DNA of 64,000 bases from Lithobates sylvaticus (Eukaryota > Chordata > Amphibia > Anura > Ranidae). The stretch's first letter is position 1; each line of letters opens with the position of its first letter. Below are positions 23,435 to 34,625 of this stretch, piece by piece. The position numbers and the translations under genes were made by a program. The notes under the pieces were generated by a model. The model was not told where the DNA came from, made no database searches, and saw nothing but the letters and a program-made list of their open reading frames with translations. The stretch covers positions 294,229,168 to 294,293,167 of the forward strand of contig CM053029.1 in assembly GCA_028564925.1 (NCBI GenBank), given 5' to 3'.

Positions 23435-23931
23435 CAGTGACGGCTGGTGCTCAATTTTCTTGGGGGCGAGGCCCGCGGACCTCCCAGTCAGCCAGCCACC
23501 CCCTCCCCCCCAGCCAGCCAACCAGCCAACCAGCCAGGCCCCCCTGCCAGCCCCGCACTTACCCAATCACCTGTGGAGGCTACCCCGCCACGTCTACTCC
23601 CGAGTCCTGGTTTATTCTCCTCCCGGCTAATCAGGAGTTAGGACTCATGGCCAATCTGGTCTTAGGACTCCCGGCCAGTCGGGTCTCAGGACCTGATTCC
23701 TGATTGGCCGAGAGGGGAAACAGGAAGACAGTAGTGAATATTAATTCACTAATGTCACACAACTGGGTGGACAGCCCACCCTTTATTGAGACTCTGGCTC
23801 TAATCATGTGTTTAAAAAAATAAAAAAACATTGGAAACCATGCATTCCGGCGCCCTGCATGTAGATTAGGGGCCGGGTGCATAGATTAGGTGGGCGGTAC
23901 TCCTGCGCGGCTAATGGACAGGTTGCCACTG
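23435..23931. mobile_element. hAT-type MITE, 497 bp
   Basis: Ends CAGTGACGGCTGG and the inverted GGTTGCCACTG are flanked by the exact 8-bp duplication CTCAGATA (23427-23434 and 23932-23939). Eight-base duplications and CAGTG-type ends are characteristic of hAT transposons. The interior has an AGCC-rich simple repeat and no transposase. Confidence 0.85.
23484..23552. repeat. AGCC/AACC simple repeat
   Basis: Imperfect CAGCCAGCCAACCAGCC tetramers separated by a C-rich stretch, inside the hAT MITE. Confidence 0.8.
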
Positions 23932-23939
23932 CTCAGATA

Positions 23940-24450
23940 ACAGGGGATAATAATCTTCCACTATCTAGACAATGCCCTTGTGGTAGGCCAGAGCAAACAG
24001 TCATTTTTACATCACCAAGACCAGATGTTGTCCACCCTAGAGATCTTCGGCTGGCTACTAAGTCACAAAAAGAACAATCTGCTTCAGTCCAGGAGCCAAA
24101 TCTACTTGGAAGTCCACGTTAATACCCAGGTTTTCTGAGAAAGGGTAGCTCAAGCTCTTACTGCAACCCACTTGTTATTTTTATTTGCACATATAGATTA
24201 GATTTGTATTTGGATATACGCAGTTATACACAGTTTAAATTACAAGATTTAGTGCTGCCTCTACATTATTTGAGGCAAGGAATGTTAGGCTTTGCAAAGG
24301 AATTATTCCCAGGGCTTAGTGAATGAGGTTAAGCTCTGCTGACTACCATCATCCAATCATTTGCAAGTGTAGCGAGCAGGCGCTATTGTTTTTCAAAAAT
24401 TAAGTTGCCTGAAGTCACAGTTGGGCTTCAGGATAATTTTTCTAATCTAA
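23940..24450. other. unclassified stretch
   Basis: Nothing supportable is seen between the hAT MITE and the composite element. Confidence 0.35.
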
Positions 24451-24633
24451 CACACGATCGTACTATCCGGCGGATTTGTCCGCCGGATAATCCGATCGTG
24501 TGTGGGCTCCGGCTGACTTTTTCTTCCCAAAAGTCCGGCGGACTTAGAAAGAAGCTTTGACTCAATCCGGACAATCCGGCCGTCTGTGTGCTAGTCCGCG
24601 GGACTTTTGAAATGAATGGACTTGCCCCACACA

Positions 24634-24698
24634 GTTGAAACACTTCCGGGAACGGGGTTGAGTAGCCTACTCAACCCCGTTCCCGGAAGTGTTTCAAC
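24634..24698. repeat. perfect palindrome, 32-bp arms, 1-nt spacer
   Basis: The arm GTTGAAACACTTCCGGGAAC continues with GGGGTTGAGTAG and is followed by a single C and then its exact reverse complement. No mismatch is seen in 32 pairs. Confidence 0.97.
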
Positions 24699-25229
24699 TA
24701 CATCAGCGGGACAGCAAAATCACCAACAGTATCCACAGCCTGCGCTCCAGTTATCCGGAAACGCTGGCCACCCACAGCGCCACCGGATCAGCACAGAGAA
24801 TAGGACAAAGGACACAGGACCTCTCTGGATCAGCCTGCCACTACCGCATCACTCGGGAGGAAAACGGAAGAAACTTCTATCCCTTACATGCCTGAACAAG
24901 CATCTCTTTTGTGAGTGTTTTTATTTCCTTTGAAATAAAGTACTTGTTATAATTGCTGCACTTAGAGGGCACCGTCTCTCTTCATTTTTTTTCCTTTTTT
25001 TGTCTTTCAGAGCTTTTTCTTGCTTGTATGGACTGGCTGCCTTTTATTTGCCCAGCACTTTTATTTGCTTAGCACCTTCTAGCATCTACACAGTGACTAA
25101 GGTCAACAAAAAGTTTGCTCTTAAAAATCATCTCTTCTGCCGATCTCCCTTGCCCCTTCTCTCCCCTTGATCTTACACATATTTATAATTATTTATATGT
25201 GATTGTATTTCTGAGCTACATCCATTGTG

Positions 25230-25860
25230 CGCCATATTAACCCCTCGATTGAGAAGATAGCAGGGGCCCGGCAAGAAGAACCGAAGAGCGGCACAAGACC
25301 CCCGAAGTCGGAACAAGACCCCCAGACGGCGGCGGCGACGAAGGAGAAAGCCGGGCTCCTCCGCTAATAAAATAGCTAGCAGAAGATAGCAGAGGAGTCC
25401 GGCGATAAGACCTCCCAAGTCGTAAGAAGACCCTGGAGCTGTGTAATAAAGTATTTTAAAAACTTGTGCTGTGTGTTTTATTTACACTTTTTTCACCAGG
25501 TGAATGGGTAGGGGTACATCGTAACCCCATTCTCATTCACATAGGGTGGGGGGCCAGAATCTGGGGGCCCCCTTATTAAAGGGGGCTCCCGGATTCCGAT
25601 AAGCCCCCCGCCCGCAGACCCCGACAACCAACGGCCAGGGTTGTCGGGAAGAGGCCCTTGTCCTCATCAACATGGGGACACGGTAAGGGCACATGGCCTG
25701 GTACGGCTCAGGAGGGGGGGGGCACTCGCTCGTCCCCACCTCCTTTCCTGACTGGCCGGGCTGCGTGCTCGGATAAGGGTCTGATACGGTCCTGGGGGAC
25801 CCCCACACTGTTTTTTCGGCGTAGGGATTCCCCTTTAAATCCATACCAGGCGACGGGGGC
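25230..25860. repeat. module shared with the 8-10 kb foldback element
   Basis: The series GAAGTCGGAACAAGACCCC, a TAATAAAGTATTTTAAAAAC polyadenylation-like segment, CCAGGTGAATGGGTAGGGGT, CTTATTAAAGGGGGCTCCCG, AACATGGGGACA and GTGCTCGGATAAGGGTCTG follows the same order as 9230-9930. It lies in a different terminal shell here. Confidence 0.85.
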
Positions 25861-26172
25861 TAGGGAGGTGTGAATCTGACCGATCGAGGCGGCGGCATTG
25901 ACTTCCATCGCTAGTCCCGTCTACCTGGAGTCACGTTCTAAATGAACAGACTTTACTCCGTGTGTGGGGCAAGTCCGTTCATTTCAAAAGTCCCGCGGAC
26001 CTCCGCCAAAACTCCGGCGGATCTAGTCCGCCGGAAAAGTCCGGGCGTGTGTGGGCAAGTCCGCACGTTCGGAAAGTCCGGCGGACCTCCGCTGGAAAGT
26101 CCGGCGTATTGTCCGCCAGACTAAGTCCGCTGGATAGTCCAGCCGAAAAGTCCGATCGTGTGTACGTGGCAT

Positions 26173-28959
26173 AAGTTTCTGGTTTCAGTACCAGTCCAGC
26201 TGGGTTGCACTGGGTTCTCCTTGACTGTAGGTGTCGCTGTCACCGCCGGAAAGAGTAGAAACACAGTCTAGCTGGATGCATTGAATGCCACTTATCTCTC
26301 AGAACCAGCCCAGTAGGAGTGTTTTCCTGCTGTGAATTCTGGGGGGTGGTATTTAAGTTACCGACGCCATATTGGCAGGAGCTTATTTTCTGTCTGTTTG
26401 GTTCTGGTGGTCCTCCTGACCCATCCCCATGGCCCTCCTGGCCTGGGGTGTGGAACTATGCATCCTGTGTCTCGCTGGCTGGCCTGAGGCAACGCAACTG
26501 AAGGGATAGGCCCAAGCGAATTTCGGAGCCTAATGATCCAGGGATGGTCCATGTTGTCTCATCTGAAGGGAGAGGCCCAGCAACTGAAGAACCCCAGGGG
26601 AGAACTCTTTCAGGAGAAGACCGTGCGCAAGGCTGGTTTCTCTGAAGGAGCCTGGAGAATTAGTTGAAGGACGCAACCTGGATCAACACTCATACGGTAT
26701 CGCCGGATCGGCTGAGAGAAACTGGTACCGTATGTAAGTTCTTTAAATTCATCCAAATCCCTCAGTAACGCAACAAGTGTAACTTACAAGTCTGTGGCAG
26801 AGACTTTGCTGAGCATCCAACCGGCTGCTAGGCCTAGTGAGAGAGGTCTATCCGGGGGTTGTTGAATACAGTTTGTGGAACAGTTTTATCCTCTGGATTC
26901 TGCTAATATCTTCACCCTGCAATTTAAGTAACTGAACTCACCCCTAACCCTCTACCCTTTATTAAGGGACTTTGCTCTTTTTACTAAATAAATAATCCAA
27001 AAAGGGATTCAGTGTCAGTTCAACATTTTTTTGGGCTATTTTCTACGGGATCCCCAAGACGGTGAGGTAACGGTAAGCCCAAATAAAACCAGCAGCTCCT
27101 TCGGGGGTCAGTGCTACACAGTGTTAAAATGTGTGCAATTAGTCCTTTCCAACACTGTTTCATGAGTCAGTGGAACCGAGACAACCTGGATCAAAGAATA
27201 AGAAATAAAATGAGGGACAATCTGTGGTGGTGGAGCCAAAGAGAAAATTTACTGAATTACCATTTACTTCTCCTGAGAGCCTTGTGCCTTAGATGGACTT
27301 ATTTGCTACACAACAAATGCATAACTTCCATGGTTAGTGATGAGATTTCCCCCTGTCCCACTAATTGCACTCTTTCTTAGAAGAGTCACTCAAGTGGGAT
27401 TTGTTTTAATTGCAACAATTCCCCACTGTCCAAAAAAGTCCTGGTTCCATCCAATCTGGCAATTAAAAATTCAGGTTCCACTGTTTCTTTATCTGCTGTC
27501 CGGACTCCGTTCCCAGAATGTGCTTTAACATTCCTGCCCAAGCAGACTGAAAGTGATAGTCTGGCTGTGGAGAGGCAAACATTAATAGAGCAGGGATGCT
27601 TGCAAAAGTTAGTAGAGTTGTTACTGAATGCCAGTAAGCAGCTAATCAACTAATTTGCGCTAAAAATAGACTTGACCCAAAAGCAACCTAGGGTAGGCTT
27701 AGGGTTGAACTTGAGCTAACTGAAGGTCCTGGTTGCTGATATTTCTGGGTTTACCAAGATAGTGCGTACTTCTGGGAAATTAGTCATACAGTTTATACCT
27801 TAAAGAGCAGCCCTATTTCTGAAGTGGGATTTGCCACTAGTTCTGAACTACCTGTCAGGACCATCTTTCGAGCCAATACAATCTTCAAAATGGTGAGATT
27901 TGTCATTGAAAGCAGTCTTTCTGATTTTTATCAGTGGAGAGAATATCAGAAATGAGAGCATTGGCTCACAAAAAAAACAAAAAACATTTCTTTCTATTTA
28001 AAATAGTATTTCATCCAATGCTGAACTTTTTGCCTAAGGTTCCACCAGAGTTCCATAATAATGACAAAATTACTCTGTCCATTCTGTTGGTGCCAGGGGG
28101 AAAGAAGACCATTTGTTTGTGATTGCTTTCAAAAATGAGGAAATGGAGCGTCCACGTGTACATTGACATCATGGATTGTCAAAATAATAGGTCAAACTTA
28201 CAAAGCAAATTATGTGCCTGTTACAGAGAGGGTGACAATCCATTCCAAAATATCTACAGGATAGCTACTTGGTTGTTGCCCCACACTTTTCTGTCTCACT
28301 ATTAAGTAGACCTCACTGTAGGCTGATGTTGGACTGCAGTACACCTGCTGACATGATGGTGGCACTGTGCCATTTTATCCTGCTGACTGACAAAGTTGTC
28401 TCCTGCTATGGGCTCCAGGCGGACATTTTGAGAAGGATGGCATCTCTTATTGGATGGTGAAATTCTGTGAGATTTGGTTGACCATCTTGACACAGAGGTG
28501 CTTAAATAGTATATTCTGCATTGTTTGGTGCCACCGCAGTATAGAAATAGGTTGGGGACAGAGCACCACTGGTTAAGGAGTAGGAGCAGTGATGAGGATG
28601 GTAAGAATAGGTTCCCCCCTACAGGATGTCTCTTCTGACAACTTCCTCTAAATGTTTCCCATGAACAGCCACATAACTGCCAGGACTTACGGGGCATTCC
28701 TCAGGCATTCATTCAGGCCCATGGTATATAACTATTAAAAACATGCCTTGCTGATAAACATTACCTTTTCTGCCTGAAGACCTGTATGACCTGCAACACA
28801 CACATTTAAGTATCCGTCTGTGTTGTCTCCTGATTGCCTGAAGACTTGTATGACCTGCAACACATGCATTTAAGTATTCATCCGTGTTGTCTCCTGATTC
28901 TTAGGTACACTGTTAGGCCCTTTTATCTATTTAAAAAGAAGAATGTTATTAAAGTATCC
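26173..28959. other. unclassified 2.8-kb stretch
   Basis: 26.2-27.1 kb is GC-balanced and ends with TAAATAAATAATCC; it could be part of an unrecognised element. 27.1-28.9 kb holds short frames on both strands that match nothing I know. Apart from the small tandem duplication at 28772-28898 no structure is supportable. Confidence 0.35.
28772..28898. repeat. 63-bp tandem duplication
   Basis: GCCTGAAGACCTGTATGACC starts at 28772 and recurs as GCCTGAAGACTTGTATGACC at 28835; each unit ends in GTGTTGTCTCCTGATT. Two copies with a few differences. Confidence 0.9.
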
Positions 28960-29620
28960 CCGACTCTTATTTCTAACTTGAAACGGGCATATGCCTTTGC
29001 TTGAGCTAACACATCTTTGAAATATCTTGAGATCCGTCTCACTGCCAGATTTGATCAATTATGCACTTAGGAATATGAACCTATGCTCTGTACTATAGGT
29101 ACAATTCTCAAAAATTGGACTAATATCTCCTTCACGTGGATAGGCCACACAAACATAAAGGTGAACATCCTGCCTAGGATTCTGTACTTTCTGCAGATGA
29201 TACCAATAGTATTACCTAAATGCTTTTTTGCCCAACTTAGAATACTTTTGTGTGGACTAATAAGAGACCATAAATTGCCACAGAGGTCCTTAGGAAATGT
29301 AAGAGGTCTAAAAGCCTGGGTATGCCTGATGTTTTAACCTAGTATAGAGCCATTGCGCTTCAAAGAATTCTCAGTTGGTATTTCAATGCCTCCACTAAGT
29401 TGTGGGACCCTATGAAAAAATGTATGGCTGGTAGTCACATGATTCCTAGCTCCCCCGCCCACTCCGTGGACTCACGGTGGACATTTCTCCCTTAACAGTC
29501 CATGCTTTCAATTTGTGGGACAAAATAAATAGCAGTCACTCTCTTGCTCCCCCCATGTCGAGACATTAGTATGATGCCATGCAGACAGTTGGGAAAGAAA
29601 AATCAGGGTAAACATCTGAT
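28960..29620 (+). mobile_element. Tx1/L1-like LINE ORF2 fragment
   Basis: A readable piece at 29083-29337 contains LKNWTNISFTWIGHTNIKVN and LPRILYFLQMIPIVLP, the conserved post-reverse-transcriptase segment of L1/Tx1 ORF2 (usually SWIGR...KMNxLPRLLYLFQ). Stops interrupt the rest. Old 5'- and 3'-truncated remnant. Confidence 0.75.
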
Positions 29621-29732
29621 ATCAATTTTAATTTCAGAATGTTTCTGCCTCACTTTGCACTTAAAATGACCAACAAATGTGCATGTGGGTCCATAGGTGT
29701 GGATGAAAATTGTCTGATGGAGACAAGTCAAA

Positions 29733-30158
29733 AGCCCCATACACACGGTCGGACAATCCGCGGACCAGGTCGGTCGGATCCTGTCCGTCATACTTTGTCT
29801 GATGTTGGTTTTGCGTACACACGGTCGGACAAAGTTGTCGGAAAATCCGATCATTCTGAACGTGGTGACGTTTGTTGCCTACGACGGGACTACGTAGAGG
29901 CTAGTAGCCAATAGCTTTGGTCTTGTAATGTGATCTGAGCATGCGTAGCACTTTGTCCGGTCGGACAACCGTACACACGATCGGATTTGGTGTGATCGGA
30001 CCGTGTTGTCGGCAAATCTTTCCAGCAGGAGATAAGACTTTGTCCGTCGGACAATCCGACGTACACTGTCCGATGGTGCATACACACAGTCTGATTTTTC
30101 AACAACATTGTCCGATCGGACAGAATCCATGAAAAAGTCCGACCGTGTGTATGGGGCT
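29733..30158. mobile_element. Harbinger-like MITE, 426 bp, second copy
   Basis: Same ends, same length and nearly the same interior as the copy at 4000-4425, flanked by AAA on both sides. Both copies share the internal words GTTTGCCTACGACGGGACT (written here in part) and GAACGTGGTGACG. Confidence 0.88.
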
Positions 30159-30429
30159 AAAGGGTGTAAACAACAGTTTAGAAAGAAGCAAGAGACAGAC
30201 TCAGCAGTAAACCAAAGGTTTGGTATATACAGAAGTTGTGGCTGCTATCTATGATTGATATGACAGCCTCCCAACAGCAGTCTATTTGATCACCTGCTGA
30301 ATTATCAAGAATATATAAATAATACATTATGACATGCTGCCAAGGTTGTAATGAAGTAACCCTTGGACATACACAAAGGTACTAAATGTAATATTTCTAA
30401 TGGAACGGAAAGCATAATTAAAATATGAG
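30159..30429. other. unclassified spacer
   Basis: Short AT-rich region without recognised elements. Confidence 0.4.
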
Positions 30430-30454
30430 TGGGATGTAATACTTCATAATTGTT

Positions 30455-30660
30455 GACCCTGATTTACTAAATGTAGATTTTGTAGCAACAATGATGAATA
30501 GCCAGAGGCATCTTGTATAGAGCTTGTTTATTCCAGCTAGCCGAGAGCCACATGTAAAGCCTATTTCTTCTAGTTTCACTTCATAACTTCCTACTTCCTG
30601 TTCCCACCCCCAGCTATGTAAATACAACACATACATAGTCTACATATTTCCCCTTTTAAA
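30455..30660 (-). repeat. LTR of the Ty3/gypsy fossil (3' side)
   Basis: Matches the right-hand terminal segment at 36.83-36.96 and 37.48-37.51 kb over most of its length. Boundaries are approximate. Confidence 0.65.
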
Positions 30661-31307
30661 GAAAGGATATGCATATATAAATGAAGTGTAATATAGAACC
30701 AACAAGGAGTGCAGCATAGCAAGGAACAATAATAAACTACAATATAAAATGAAAAATGCTGAATAAAAGTCAGTTTGATAAAGTCTTGCAACTAGGGATA
30801 GGCCCGGTGTTCGATTCGAACCCACGTTCGAAACGAACATCGGGCGTTCGACCGATCGTCGAGCCCAGAACTATTTGGGCCGTTCGCATCAAATTCGTGT
30901 AATGCGAACGGCCCACAATGCACTGCGCCAGTCGCAGTGCATTGCTGGCTCATGATTGGCCAAGCATGCGCTGTGACCTGCATGCTTAGCCAATCATAGA
31001 GCCAGCGGCGAGGAGAGCAATAATTGGTCACAGGCAGGATGCCTGTGGCCAATTATAACTCAGGGGGTTTAGCACACGCCCCACACTATAAAAGGCAGCC
31101 GCTCTGGCAGGCTATTGTAGTGTGTCCCAGCGTTAGTGAGTGACTGTGTCAGTCACATTAGCTGCTGTGATTCATCTGCATTGCTGAGCCTGACAGCATC
31201 TGCTGTTGTATTCATTGTGCTGAGTGCACTGCTGTGTTATACATTCTGCTGTGCTGACTGCTGAGTGGTGAGATTATCTGCTGTGATTCTGGGGATTAGT
31301 CTAGTGT

Positions 31308-33473
31308 GTGCGTGCTGTTAGTACAGCATTGCAGTATCACAATACCTTTACCCTTCTGGTCTGTTGTGATCTGCTGCCTTTTCAGTTGGTAGACTCGGCC
31401 CCCTTCCGTAAGTTTGTTCAATGTGCGGTTCCTCAGTGGCAGGTTCCCAAACGCTACTTTTTCTCATGGAAGGCGATTCCGGCTCTCTACCGGCATGTGG
31501 AAGGCAATGTCCATGCCTCGCTGGACAGGGCGGTCAGCGGTAAGGTGCATATTACCGCTGACTCATGGTCCAGCAGGCATGGACAGGGACGTTACCTGTC
31601 TTTCACGGCCCATTGGGTCACTCTTTTGGCAGCTGGGAAGGATGCAGGACAAGGTGCAGTAGTGTTGGAGGTTGTTCCGCCACCACGCCTCCAAAATGCT
31701 ACTACTGGTTGTCACCTCTCTCCTCCACCCCCTCCTCTTCTTCTTCCTCCATGGCCTCTTCGAGTACTCTGTCCTCGGAACCAGCGGTGCTCCGTAGGCA
31801 TCCAAGGGGCTACGCAAGTACGCAGGCAAAAAGATGCCATGCCGTGCTTGCGCTGGTGTGTTTGGGGGACAGGAGCCACACTGGGGCAGAGGTTCTGTCA
31901 GCTCTGCAGGGGCAGGTTGAGAGGTGGTTGACGCTACGCCAGCTTAAGCCAGGAATGGTGGTTTGTGACAATGGCACCAACCTCCTCTCTGCCCTGCGAC
32001 AGGGACAGCTGACCCATGTGCCCTGTATGGCTCACGTCCTTAACCTGGTGGTGCAGCGGTTCTTTGGCAGGTACCCAGGCTTACACGATGTCCTGAGGCA
32101 GGCCAGGAAAGTCTGTGTACATTTCTGCCGATCATATAATGCCAGTGCTCAGCTGGCTGAGCTGCAAAAGGAGTTGAACCTGCCCAAGAACCGCCTTATA
32201 TGTGACATGCCCACCAGGTGCAACTCAACGTTGGCCATGCTGCAGCGACTGCACACGCAGGGCCATCAATGAGTACCTGTGCGACTACGGCACCAGGACA
32301 GGGTCAGGGGAGCTCGGATTTTTTTCCCCACGCCAGTGGAGCATGATCAGGGATGCATGCACTGTCCTGTCACCATTTAAGTAGGCCACGAGGATGGTGA
32401 GCAGTGACAGTGCATGCATCAGTGACACTGTACCTCTTGTCCACCTGTTGGAGCATACGCTGAGTGGGATAACGGACAGGGCACTTGAGGCAGAACAGAG
32501 GCAGGAAGAGGAGGACTTCCTTGCCTCTCAAGGCCCCCCTTATCCAGACAGTGTTCCTTCTCTCCCACCCATCACACAGGAAGAGGATGAGGAGGAGGAG
32601 GAGGAGGAGGAGGATTGTGTCAGCATGGAGGTGGAGCCTGGCACTCAGCATCAGCAGCAGCAGTCTTTTAGGGATGATGTACAGTCCCAACAAACCAGTG
32701 GACTTGTACGTGGCTGGGAGGAGGTGGCTGTGGATCATGTCGTCCTCAGTGACCCAGAAGACTCCGGACCGAATGCCTCAGCTAACCTACGTTGCATGGC
32801 CTCCATGATCCTGCAAAGCCTGCGGAAAGATCCTCGTATTCTTTGGATCAAGGAGAGGCACCATTACTGGCTGGCCACTCTCCTTGATACACGGTACAAG
32901 GGTAAGGTTGCGGACCTTATCTTGCCGTCGCAGAGGGAGCAGAGGATGAGACATCTCCGGGAGGCCTTGCAGAAAGGTCTGTGCAACGCGTTCCTAGAGA
33001 CTGGGAGGTTACAAACTCCTGGTCCTGGATGACGAGTTGCTGAGGCTTCGGTCAGTAGCAGAAGGAGCGGTGGGGAAGGTGGACGTCTGACCGATGCGTT
33101 CAGACAATTTTTTAGTCCGCAGCCCCAAGGTATGATCGGTTCCAGCAACCATCGCCAGCGTCTGATATACATGGTGCAGGAATACCTAGGGGCAAGGTCA
33201 GACTTGGACACCTTTCCCACCGAAAATCCTCTGGCTTACTGGGTCTTGAGGATGGATCACTGGCCAGAGTTTGCACAGTATGCAATTGAGCTACTGACCT
33301 GTCCTGCATCCAGCGTTCTTTCCGAACGCACATTCAGTGCTGCTGGAGGCTTTGTCACCGATCATAGGGTGCACCTGTCCACCGACTCGGTTGATCGACT
33401 GACCTTCATAAAGATGAATCAGTCTTGGATCACCACCAGCTACCAGGCACCTGAAGCTGATATAACAGAATAA
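31308..33473 (+). pseudogene. hAT transposase, broken
   Basis: The coding part is spread over different frames. Readable pieces are KVHITADSWSSRHGQGRYLS (start of the RNase H-like fold, with the first catalytic Asp region), VCDNGTNLLSALRQG with PCMAHVLNLVVQ (the CxxH signature of hAT transposases), CDMPTRCNSTLAMLQRL, an acidic linker with EEDEEEEEEEED, LATLLDTRYKGK, and the C-terminal dimerisation region CPASSVLSERTFSAAGG. At least two frame changes are visible, near 31.8 kb and 32.27 kb, plus a stop near 32384 and loss of frame near 33.03 kb. A BED finger was not found upstream. The copy can be mobilised only in trans, if at all. Confidence 0.9.
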
Positions 33474-33624
33474 TTTATTTTGAAATGTCACATCCCTTCA
33501 AGACTGCCTATGCTGATGCTGAGTGACTGTCCTGTTATGTTGACTGACTATCCTCTTCCTCCTCAATGATCCTGATGATAGCTTGGAAGAACATTTTAGT
33601 TTCTGGGTGCCACCACCAGTGGCT

Positions 33625-34625
33625 AAGGCCCAATTTTTCAGCCCCTGTTTAACAGGGGTGTGTAATTATAATTTTTTAAGCAATGCTTCGCAACAGGTCT
33701 CATTGCTGTGCTCAGAGTACAGTATCTGTGAGGGGTTGCAGTGTTGTGGCACCAGCACCAGTGCCTAAGGCCCAATTTTTCAGCCCCTGTTTAACAGGGG
33801 CGTGTAATTACAATTTTTTAAGCAATGCTTCTCAACAGGTCTCATTGCTGTGCTCAGAGTACAGTATCTGTGAGGGGTTGCAGTGTTGTGGCACCAGCAC
33901 CAGTGCCTAAGGCCCAATTTTTCAGCCCCTGTTTAACAGGGGCGTGTAATTACAATTTTATATGCAATGCTTTGCAACAGGTCTGACTGCTGTGCTCCAA
34001 GTACAGTATCTGTGAGGGGTTGCAGTGTTTTGGCACCAGCACCAGTGCCTAAGGCCCAATTTTTCAGCCCCTGTTTAACAGGGGCGTGTAATTACAATTT
34101 TATATGCAAGGCTTTGCAACAGGTCTGACTGCTGTGCTCCAAGTACAGTATCTGTGAGGGGTTGCAGTGTTTTGGCACCAGCACCAGTGCCTAAGGCACA
34201 ATTTTTCAGCCCCTGTTTAACAGGGGCATGTAATTACAATTTTATATGCAAGGCTTTGCAACAGGTCTGACTGCTGTGCTCCAAGTACAGTATCTGTGAG
34301 GGGTTGCAGTGTTTTGGCACCAGCACCAGTGCCTAAGGCACAATTTTTCAGCCCCTGTTTAACAGGGGCGTGTAATTACAAATCTTGATCTAATAATTCT
34401 CAGCAGGGCCCATTTCTGCGCCCACCAAGAGTAACTGTGAGGGCTTACAGTGTTGTGGCAACACCGTCCACCACCACCACCAAAGGCCCAATTTTTCTGC
34501 CCTGTTCAACAGGTGCATGCAATTACAATTCTTGATCTAATAATTCACAGCAGGGCCCATTCCTCTGCCCACCAAGAGTAACTGTGAGGGCTTACAGTGT
34601 TGTGGCAACACCAACATCTAATGGG
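33625..34625. repeat. 142-bp tandem array in the hAT 3' region
   Basis: Units start with AAGGCCCAATTTTTCAGCCC at 33625, 33767, 33909, 34051, 34193 and 34335, exactly 142 bp apart, and a diverged seventh begins at about 34482. Each unit holds the stem-loop CCCCTGTTTAACAGGGG and GTACAGTATCTGTGAGGG. Neighbouring units differ by only a few bases. Confidence 0.95.

Larger units (their letters stand above)
24451..26172. mobile_element. composite MITE with CACGATCG ends and acquired interior
   Basis: Both outer parts are rich in TCCGGCGGA/TCCGCCGGA and are inverted to each other: 24451-24630 (CACACGATCGTACTATCCGG, ATGAATGGACTTGCCCC) against 25940-26172 (GGGGCAAGTCCGTTCAT, AAGTCCGATCGTGTGT). Between them are a perfect palindrome (24634-24698), a block with AATAAA (about 24940) and the module shared with the 8-10 kb foldback (25230-25860). 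The far left end lacks the GCC...ACG terminal seen on the right, so it is either truncated or mutated. Confidence 0.6.

Noticed and set aside
26173-27110. A solo LTR
   Set aside because: An AATAAA-like end is present, but no matching terminal dinucleotides or target duplication could be found.
27111-28697. Frames of 60-131 codons between 27.1 and 28.7 kb
   Set aside because: No motifs, no consistent strand and no family resemblance.
33625-34625. Cysteine-rich peptides of 61 and 75 codons in the hAT 142-bp array
   Set aside because: The readings recur with the DNA unit and stop randomly; they are repeat shadows.
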